Below the pieces are notes generated by a model. The model made no database searches. It worked only from the letters and a program-made list of their open reading frames with translations, and was not told where the DNA came from. From NCBI GenBank assembly GCA_028023455.1, contig JAQFVV010000283.1:620001-684000 (forward strand): a DNA stretch of 64,000 nucleotides, in the 5' to 3' direction. The position numbers were made by a program, and so were the translations under genes. The stretch comes from Epiperipatus broadwayi. Taxonomy: Eukaryota; Onychophora; Udeonychophora; Euonychophora; Peripatidae. The stretch's first letter is position 1. Each line of letters opens with the position of its first letter. Shown here piece after piece: positions 56,125 to 64,000 of the stretch.

Positions 56125-56236
56125 TTGCTTTTTTTTTAAAAAAAAAAAATGTAAATAATTAGTTAAATACCATTAAAAATTTGCTTTTTTTTTAAAAAAA
56201 AAAAATGTAAATAATTAGTTAAATACCATTAAAAAT
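56125..56236. repeat. 56-bp tandem duplication
   Basis: TTGC followed by a T9-A12 run and TGTAAATAATTAGTTAAATA occurs twice without change, starting at 56125 and 56181. Imperfect longer repeats (AAATGATTAG...ATTATTTATAATATTCATTTTT) follow to 56800. Confidence 0.8.
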
Positions 56237-56860
56237 TATAAAGATTATTTATAATACTTATTTTTGATAATATTTTACTGTATTACTTATTAGTCCATTT
56301 ATTATCGGAGTAAATTATTACTGCGGTTCTGAAATTAAATGTCTCATTTTTGGGACTGAAAATTGGAAGGGGGGGGGGTCGAATGATTAGTTAAATATCC
56401 CTATCCTTACAAAAAATTGTAATGATTATTTATAATATTCATTTTTTAATAATTTTTTTTTTATTGTTTTCGTTAAAAATTGTTTTGATTATTTATAATA
56501 TTCATTTTTGTTACTAATTTTTTATCGTAGTAAATTATTAGTTATTATTTCACAACGGCTTCTAGTCTGAAAATATATATGATTAGTTAATTTTTTTTGT
56601 TTTCGGGGTCAAATGATTAGTTGAATATCATTAAAAATTGGGTAATGATTAGAATATTCATTTTTGATTTTTTTTTTTTTTTTTTTTTTATCGTTTTCAG
56701 GGTCAAATGATTAGCTAAATATCATTAAAAATTATATTGATTCTTTATAATATTCATTTTTTGATAATTTTTTTTTCGTAGTAAATTATTAGTTATTATT
56801 TTTTCGCAATGACCAAACATAGTGATGTTCGACGTCTCCTTCTTTGCTGTTAACTATTTC

Positions 56861-57032
56861 TATGATGTACTACCCCAAAGGCATACTATTTTAATCTTGC
56901 GATCTTCAAGGTAACTTCTCCATGTGATCTGTGGGCAAACTTTATCGATTAAGTTTGTTCGCAAATCACTAGGAGACGTTATCTTAAAGATCATAAGATT
57001 AGAATAGTATGCCTTTGGTGTAGTACGTTATA
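56861..57032. mobile_element. palindromic MITE, copy 2
   Basis: TATGATGTACTACCCCAAAGGCAT at the left is inverted at the right (ATGCCTTTGGTGTAGTACGTTATA); the inner parts also pair (TAACTTCTCC / GGAGACGTTA). It matches copy 1 at 26907-27079 in length and sequence. Confidence 0.75.
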
Positions 57033-57589
57033 GCTTAGTTAGTACTCAAGTACCTTAGAAAGATTATTTTCAGTTTATAAAATCTTCGTTTTTTTATTTT
57101 AAAAATCTAAAAGATTATTTATTTATGTTATATATAACAAAATACGGTTTAAACTTTTAAATTTTTTGAATATTTATTGTGATATTTTTATATGTAAGTA
57201 TAAATCTATTATTATTATTTACTCATTAGTATAAATAGGTTAGTTATATAGAAGCTAAAATTCTAAATACAGCATCAGGCCATATTCACTGTTAGTTGCT
57301 AATATAACGTTATATTTTTGAAAGAAAAAAAAGTATTTCAAGTCAAAATAAGTTATTAATAATTTAAATTTCTTGATATCTAATAAATATAGTAAAATAT
57401 GAAAGATATTAAGAAGAAACATGAATCGCATAACTTCAAAATCTCATTAAAATAATCCGCATAAAATGAGACCCAGATGTATATTATAAATGAATGGAAA
57501 ATTATATAATATATATTTGTATAGGGTTGTTTTATATTGTATTCTTTTAATAAGTTATACTTAATTTTATATAAAAGAGATGGATCTCG

Positions 57590-57905
57590 CTATGTATGCA
57601 ATGTATCTGTTAATTGAAGGTAAATACCTGCAAGCAGAAAGGGTACAAATAATGAAGTTGTGGAAGAATAAATATAAATAAAGTGATTATAAAGAAAGTG
57701 GATTCTTGGTTTTTATGTTGGGTTTGGAAAAAAATAAGGGGGATTTAGGCATAAAAGCCATGGAGTTGTGGGATGGGATGGAGCAGAATAGAGAAGAATT
57801 TGGAAAAAAATTAGGATGGGGAGTGGAAAGGGAAGGTAAAGTGATTAACAGGTTTTTCTGGGCATAGTGTCTGAGACATTCCTGTCTCTGAAAAGGAGGT
57901 CACAA
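57590..57905 (+). mobile_element. CR1-like LINE, 5'-truncated 3' end
   Basis: Plus-strand copy of the C-terminal codons and 3' UTR: GAAAGGGTACAAATAATGAAG, KLWKNKYK and ESGFLVFMLGLEKNKGDLGIK, then GTGGAAAGGGAAGGTAAAGTG and GGGCATAGTGTCTGAGA. It matches 63000-63260 in inverse orientation. Confidence 0.75.
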
Positions 57906-58292
57906 TTTATTGCATTATCATAATTATAAAATGATTGAAGCACATTGCAATGGCAAAAATTAATATTTGCCCAAAAGAGCTTTTATGTGTATGGTTATTA
58001 TTATTACACCTGGGTCTCATTTTATGCAGTAGATAGGTTCCTCGGAAAACACAAAAGAAATCACACAAAAATAAACTTAACTTATCTTGAAAAATGGGGA
58101 ATACATATTGTAATTTTTGAAAATCACATAAAAGCAAAACAACAACGTAAAATTACTTTAAAATTTGCATTTAAAAAAAGGAAATTAAATATGACTAATA
58201 AAAAATTTAAAATTTGAAAAAAATTGATACAAGACAAACTTTTTACACTTTTTTTTATTAACTACAGTATTTAATTTTATTCAAAACAATAT

Positions 58293-58402
58293 TATATATT
58301 TTTCTCATGTGTCATAGCATCAGCCGGGAAGTGAACCCACTAACCCGGGACAACTGCTTATAAAGCAGCTGTCGCTGACCTCTCGACCACCAATGCTTGA
58401 CG
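58293..58402 (-). mobile_element. short tRNA-derived SINE, copy 2
   Basis: Same family as 37486-37584: minus-strand TGGTCGAGAGGTCAGC, GGTTAGTGGGTTCACTTCCC and CTATGACACATGAGAAAA tail. ACAATAT flanks at 58286-58292 and 58403-58409 are consistent with a target duplication. It is nested within the Tigger-like copy. Confidence 0.75.
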
Positions 58403-59205
58403 ACAATATATTTTTACGTGTAATTTACAGTATTTTACATTTTTTAATATATGTACAGTATTTTAATCATTATCACTATTTGAAGATATACAAGTTCATT
58501 TGTGAATTAGTAAGACATCAGATTTGTCACAAGAGGAAATACAACTAGTGCCAACTTCATTTTTTTTAATTGCTCTTATAGTACACTTGCCCAAACAAAA
58601 ATGTTTTCCAATCGCTGTTGATCCTTCCCATTTCGCTAAATGATCTAAAATTGAAAGTTTTGTTTCCAAAGAAATTTATTTTCTTGGATATTTATCTCTA
58701 TCCATTAAAGTAAACTAAAAGTTTAAAATAAAAATAAGAACTTAGATTTATGATAATAAAAAGATACCTACTCATCACTATTGGGAAAAATTTAATTAAA
58801 ACTAACAATTAAAAATTAAAGTTTTTAATTTTCAATTTCGTTTAAAAATCAATTTTCATTGTTTCGCATCACATTATGTAATTTTTAAATTGTTAATTAT
58901 AATTAAATATCAGATTTTAATTTTTAATTGTCAAATATAATTGTGCCTACCACTTGCGAACACTAAATGATTAATTGATTACATATTCTTTTTTTAAAAA
59001 GCAAAAATAGAATGTGATTTAAAATGCAAAAACAACAACATGCGTAGTATACACATCTATAATGTGTGAACAGATTTACATTATAATCTTGTAAAATTTA
59101 ATGTGTGTATATAAAATGGGGAAATCCTGATTTTAAGTGAATTATGAATTTCTTTATTGCATAAAATCTATTACAATACTATTATAAAGTGCTGAAAATA
59201 TTGAA

Positions 59206-59334
59206 ATTATTAGATGGAAGTCGAACTCCGATTATGTGCTATTACTTTAAATATGATGTGTGAGTGCATGTAATTTATAATATTTAAAGCAATAGCACAT
59301 TATCTCGGAGCTCGACTTCTGATCTAATAATTTT
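59206..59334. repeat. short palindromic repeat
   Basis: ATTATTAGATGGAAGTCGAACTC is inverted as GAGCTCGACTTCTGATCTAATAAT; AATAGCACAT and AATATTTAAAG parts pair as well. A small MITE or a hairpin is possible. Confidence 0.65.
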
Positions 59335-59422
59335 TATCGCATAAAAAAAAAACCGCATACAAAGATATTAAGAAGAAACATGAATCACATTAAAAAAATC
59401 TGCATAAAACAAGACCCAGATG

Positions 59423-62400
59423 TATATATTATTGCTCTTATATAAAGATATACCATATGATTTATTTAAATATATTATTAGATAAATTTTTCTTATTTTA
59501 TTCATGATGTTAAAACCATATTAAGAAAAACAGCTTCATATTTATTGCATTCATGCTGTAAATTAATTTTAAAAAAATTTTTAATTCAGTTAATTGCATA
59601 TGTATACATAATCATATATTTATGTGTGCTATTGATAAACCATTGAACTTATGATGTTGCCTGGTATTAATAATATTATTTAAATAATCATAAAACTATT
59701 AACATTGTTAGGTACATTTTGACATTTCACAATAATGTTAAAGAAGTATATTTATATATTCCTACACTTTCACTTTGAATTCAAAAATGAAGTATGGTCA
59801 TGTTTTCAAATGCTTAAAAACAGTCTCATTTTGAAATTGTTTATTTTTGATTACTTAAAAGTGATAATTCTTTACCAAGCTAGTTATTTGAAAATTTCAT
59901 TTAAATAGTTTTACATAGAATGGCTAAAAATTGAGATCAAATACTAATGTCATATTAAGTCTAGTAAATCTGGCAAATATTTCAGTTTTGTTTTTTTTAA
60001 TTAAATAATGTTTTGAATTAACATGCAATGCAAAAATGATTTTCCGCTTCTGTTGTTAGAAGCTGACAAATAGCTAAGTTTCTTTACTCAGCTTAAAAAT
60101 TTTTTTCAAATATTTAGGGGGGAAATGTTTTAAATGTAATTTTAAATTAGAGCAGTTTAACAGTGTGGAATTGACTTTAAAAAAATTCTAATAAGCAATA
60201 TTAGCAAAACTCACTAAAAAATTTTTTTTCTATATTCTTGGATTCTAGGAAGTTCAGTTATTATTTTTAATTGTTTTTTTTTTTTAATGTGTCTAAGCAT
60301 TGGCCGGGAAATTGTTGTGGATTGTTTTTACTCAACTTTAAAAAAAAATTAATATTTATAAGAGGATAAAAAATTGAATTAACCTTTTAACTGCTAATTA
60401 TATTATTGGTCATGTGAGGTAAAAATCAAAGCTTTTAATTGGTCAACTCACAAACTGAAGACAAAGTCAATTGTCAAAATATATTCACCTTTAATATCAT
60501 ATTCACTTTAGATTCGTTCATAAAAAGTATATTAATAATTTGTCAGGTTATGAAAGTGAACGAAACTTCTTTCAAAAATAAATTTCTATTTATTTATTAT
60601 AAAATATTCAATTTTGGCAAATTTAAAAGTGAACATAGTAACGAATTAAAAAGTGTTGCTGACGTAAATTTTTTTTTTTTTCAGTTTTACATTACAGAAA
60701 AATAAATATTTTTTTTGCTAAAATCTTTAATATTTTTACTAAAATCTTCAATATTTTTCTAAAATAATTTTGTTTTTTAGCATATTTTATAAAAATGATT
60801 TGTAATTTCTCAAAAAATACTTTTATAATAGTTTAAAACATTTGTTTATTATATTCGAAATGAAAATCTCAGCATTTTTCTTTATTATCTTTGATTAGGC
60901 GGTTTCTTTGTTCTTTCCAGCCAATCAGAATGTCTTTGACAGCTGAGAGCCAATCACCGACAAGCTTTTTTTTTTGTTTAGCTTTACAGGCCGTTTTATT
61001 GATTTTTTACTTGTAAAATAATTCAAGAGGGGGCAGCATCTTACAGAACTTTTAAAAATCTAACTAATGACTATAAAACGGCTATCCTAGCATTAAAAAT
61101 AACAGAATTAGAATGACGTCAATCATCATCGAAAGGTCTCATAAGCATCATCAGAGAGGTTAATAGCCTGCATGACTATATAAAAGCATTTATATGAACT
61201 TAAATTTAGTATTGACCAGGCCTATTAAACTAAATAATATTAGTATCTACTTCCATTCTGATAAGTATTCCAATGTTGTTATTAATTAAAACAGTTTTGA
61301 ACTAGTGTGCAATACAAAAATGTTTTTTTCACTTCATAATTATATCTTGCAATGAGGAAGCAGTAACAGCTCATAAAAGTTTAAGAGAGCTATTTCTTGA
61401 ATTCCATAGATTCTAAATTATGGCCAGAGATGATACTCCAGTTTGCATGGCTAGAGATAGAACTTGCTAAAATGAAAACAAAATTATAATATCCATGACA
61501 TCTACTATTATGAAAACTCATCTTTGATGAATTTGTGCATATAAGCAAATAAAAAATATCAAATTCCCTTTAAAAAAAAATTTATATGATATATTTAACT
61601 ATGACTTTCCTGAGAGAAACACTTCAGTTATGTTATAAAGATTATATAGAAGCCACTCTAAAGAAATGGGTATTGATTGTTTTTATTAGGAAGGTAATAA
61701 TGAGTATTAAAATACAATGGAGAACTGAAGTGCTTAAGTTATTTCAAAAGTAAGTTTCACTGCTAAAAAAAGCTAAAAGGCATAGTCACAAGAGGTTACA
61801 CAAGCAGATTAAAAAATAGGGACATCACATTCTCATACTTTTTTTCTTCTTGTTGTGTTTGCAATGATATAAACCAATAAAATATGACGTGACTAGATCA
61901 CATGAATCCAGCCTACATATTCCTGTTATAGCAGGGTATTTTTTCTCCATCTTTATGCTATTTATTGTAAACTTTAGTAAGTAATAGTAGATGATAGTGC
62001 TTATGAAGATCTAATCCTGTACTATCCTATTCAATATTTCCAGGCTAGTTATAAACCTATTATAGATTTATCTGGGGGGGGGGGCTTTGGATCTTGCACC
62101 AATTCATCTGGAGTACTAATGATCTTTAAATTGTTTTTTTTTTATCACTGAAAAAAATAAAAAGCACTTTTATTATTATATTTAAATTCTATATATAAAA
62201 TAATCAATGGCTCCATTGTTTGTGTGTTTGTAAGTGGTCATTTACCAAAAGTGATATAACCAGGCCTTGATCCATGGATCTCGAGTTCCGGGATTTGACA
62301 CTCTGTCCTTGCACCAATTATTCCGGCTGACAATAAATAATATACTTTTAATACCTAATTAAAAAAAAAAAAAAAACAGACTGTCTACCTTTTTTGTTAT

Positions 62401-62957
62401 TTAAATATTACGCATTATTAAAAGCATTTTATGTGCTAATGTTTGCTAATAATCTACAATGAGTTTTGGAAAAAGCTTTATTACATACATATGCAAATCA
62501 ATCGTCAGTCTAAAAATTTCCTTCTCTAAGAAGAAATGAGGGCTAATGAACCAAACGATGTTTTTCTTCTTTGTTACATTAATATCATTTTAAACACAGA
62601 CAGACAACAGCATGTTAATAATAAAAAATAAAAAAAATGAAAAGAAACAAATGATGAAAATTATTTAAATTGATTAAGAAATTACTAGTAATAAATCAAA
62701 CTTTTTTTGTTATTTTGTACAATTTTATTTTTGTCATAAATATACATATAAATGACGTAAGGGGTCTTCAGTATTTCATATAAAGATCCATACATCAGTG
62801 CTCATTAAAATTTACAGTGCGATCAAATGAGAGATTGTAGAATAATTTGTACTAAGAGATGTTAAGTTTGCAATAATGATTAAATATAAGTTATAACACC
62901 CCTTGCCTTAACTCTTTGTTGAGCTGCATAAAACTTAAATATATGCTTCTCTGTAAT
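59423..62957. other. no gene identified
   Basis: AT-rich. 60289-60314 is a 26-bp piece of the short SINE (GTGTCTAAGCATTGGCCGGGAA). Two CCAAT motifs lie at 60921 and 60951 but no gene follows. A G10 run is at 62073. The open frame 60439-60705 shows no domain. Confidence 0.45.
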
Positions 62958-63064
62958 GTGATATGATGTACTGTGACTTCTCCTTAAACAGAGTCAGGAA
63001 TCTCTCAGCAACTATGTCCTAAGAAACCTGTTAGCCACTTTACCTTTCCCTTCCATTCCCCACC

Positions 63065-63319
63065 CTAAGCTTCCCCATAATCTGCTTCATCCCATTTCCA
63101 CAACATAATCTTTGTCAACTCTATGGTCTTTATATCTAAATCCCCCTTATCTTTTTCCAAACCCGGCATAAAAACCAATAACCCACTTTCCGTATAATCA
63201 CTTTGTTCATATTTATTCTCCCATAACTTCATTATTTGTACCCTTTCTGCTTTCAAGCATTTACATTCAATCAACAGATGCCTAATATTTTCTATACCTT
63301 TCTTACACAGTTTGCACAC
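63065..63319 (-). pseudogene. LINE ORF2 C-terminus with Cys-His knuckle
   Basis: The frame starts MCKLCKKGIENIRHLLIECKCLK: C-x2-C followed by H-x4-C, the zinc knuckle near the end of many LINE ORF2 proteins. It continues through ERVQIMKLWENKY and LLVFMPGLEKDKGDLDIK to the stop after MLWKWDEADYGEA. It is separated from the 204-codon frame by about 55 bp containing stops. Confidence 0.75.
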
Positions 63320-63374
63320 TAAATCACATATTTTTCTATTTACATATATATTCTCTGGTTACTAAAGATCCCAT

Positions 63375-63989
63375 TCAAGCCTTAAATAATAAACTACTTT
63401 CCTTACTATTATCATAAATTAACTTGCACCCAATGTTCTGTTTACTTCTATATATATTTAAACTCTTCTTACCTTCCATACTAGTTCTCCATCTCTCCAA
63501 CTCCCTATTCTTTATTAATAAATCTATTGTTTTATCCCATTGCTTACCATTATAACACTCAACAATCCTCCTAACACAATCGTCCCATCTTTTGTACAAA
63601 TGTACTGATATAAATTCTTTATCCAAATCTTTTGCATACAGCATTACCTTTCTCACCCATCTTGTTACCTGCCCTTTACTCATAGCCCAATTAAAAACTA
63701 TTTTTGTTATTTTTTTATTATCCATAAACTGTAATCTACCAAATATTTTCATTTTACTTTTTGCATCTCTCATATGAAAACTTAACCATCCCATTTCTCC
63801 TTGAATTGCCTCCCTTACTGTCCATACATCTGCATTCAATGCATGTCTTCCTACTTCCCTTTGAACTTTTTCTAAATAATTTAATACACCTTTACTAACA
63901 CATAATGCATCATTACCATATGTTAACCCTGCTACTGCAACTTCCTTCCATATAATTCTAGCTACATCATACTTATTATATGAAAACAC
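63375..63989 (-). pseudogene. LINE ORF2, region after the RT core
   Basis: 204 residues without a stop. It begins at FSYNKYDVARIIWKEVAVAGLTYGNDAL, the segment after the RT YLG motif, and includes EKVQREVGRHALNADV, EMGWLSFHMRDAKSKMK, AMSKGQVTRWVRKV and RRIVECYNGKQWDKTI. These pieces match the older copy at 41340-42420. No catalytic residues lie here. The upstream RT core is outside the window, so activity cannot be judged; a stop at 63375 precedes the knuckle region. Confidence 0.75.
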
Positions 63990-64000
63990 TGTTAATTATT

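Larger units (their letters stand above)
54811..57479. mobile_element. Tigger/pogo-like DNA transposon, 2.7 kb, with nested insertions
   Basis: The left end CACCTGGGTCTCGTTTTATGC is inverted at the right end (GCATAAAATGAGACCCAGATG), with TA on both flanks, the target duplication of the Tc1/mariner/pogo group. TCTCGTTTTATGCGG...GGTTCC...CCGCAT wording is typical of Tigger-like ends. No transposase domain is seen; a 32-codon frame at 55992-56090 (SYWDLQSFPKKKRF) is too short to assign. Inside are a LINE 3' fragment (55163-55255), tandem repeats (55688-55975, 56125-56236) and a palindromic MITE (56861-57032). A related shorter copy is at 58007-59422. Confidence 0.7.
58007..59422. mobile_element. 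Tigger/pogo-like element, 1.4 kb copy
   Basis: CACCTGGGTCTCATTTTATGC at the left and GCATAAAACAAGACCCAGATG at the right, flanked by TA on both sides. It shares left-end sequence with 54811-55100 (TAGATAGGTTCC, AAAATGGGG, TAAAAGCAAA). It has been hit by a SINE (58293-58402) and contains a small palindrome (59206-59334). No transposase. Confidence 0.7.
62958..64000 (-). mobile_element. CR1-like LINE, 3' part of a younger copy
   Basis: The element enters from beyond the window edge and ends at 62958 with GATATGATGTACTGTGACTTC (short-repeat tail on the element strand). It keeps a 204-codon frame (63375-63989) and, after a short break, an 84-codon frame (63065-63319). It is better preserved than the copy at 41330. 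Confidence 0.85.

Noticed and set aside
57945-58217. Overlapping open frames on both strands near the Tigger-like end
   Set aside because: They cross the terminal inverted repeat and match no transposase.
60915-60970. Two CCAAT boxes as a promoter
   Set aside because: There is no TATA or initiator context and no gene downstream.
62230-62335. tRNA-like SINE candidate (TGGTGCAAGG and GTCAAATCCC on the minus strand)
   Set aside because: The possible A and B boxes are only about 8 bases apart, too close for a pol III promoter, and there is no tail or duplication.

Overview
The window is very AT-rich, intron- and intergenic-like DNA from an animal genome, most likely an invertebrate. The evidence is the mix of repeats: RTE-type and CR1-like LINEs, mariner, a Tigger/pogo-like family, a hAT element, tRNA-derived SINEs and hammerhead-ribozyme repeats. 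Microsatellites are frequent. I cannot name the species. There is no operon-like layout and no complete host gene. The best host-coding candidate is one 86-nt internal exon (29669-29754, + strand) with clean splice sites. A weaker coding-like patch lies at 1446-1714. Nearly everything else that can be explained is transposable elements in various stages of decay, often nested.

Layout. 0-11 kb: a possible solo LTR, a hAT/ZBED relic with its terminal repeat, head-to-head hammerhead repeats (about 4945-6440), tandem hammerhead repeats (6757-7397), and a decayed gene of a multicopy invertebrate family split cleanly by a 1.5-kb solo LTR with a 4-bp duplication. 13-20 kb: a 300-bp-arm foldback, RTE 3' relics, another hammerhead foldback, a tRNA-headed hammerhead SINE, a mariner relic and a LINE relic. 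23-28 kb: hammerhead palindromes, a 169-bp tandem repeat, and a DNA element with a palindromic MITE inside one end. 29-36 kb: the orphan exon, a second mariner relic, a palindromic MITE, a hammerhead unit, and a coiled-coil ORF relic. 37-46 kb: a very short tRNA-derived SINE with a 15-bp duplication, and a 4.2-kb CR1-like LINE (SGNH-esterase ORF1 overlapping ORF2) that sits inside a hammerhead repeat. 47-50 kb: an RTE element with an inverted 5' half and a perfect 13-bp target-site duplication, the structure expected from twin priming. 52-60 kb: more hammerhead repeats in tandem and inverted order, then two Tigger-like elements with nested insertions. 63-64 kb: the 3' end of a younger copy of the CR1-like LINE.

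The main result is a set of at least a dozen type I hammerhead-like motifs in 64 kb, belonging to three or four repeat families. Several keep the CUGANGA and GAAA core boxes plus a base-paired stem I. Units of about 445-455 bp occur in tandem, as in retrozymes (non-autonomous elements copied through small circular RNAs). Another family joins a tRNA-like head directly to the ribozyme, as in the schistosome Sm-alpha element. Many copies also lie head-to-head, which gives large fold-back structures.
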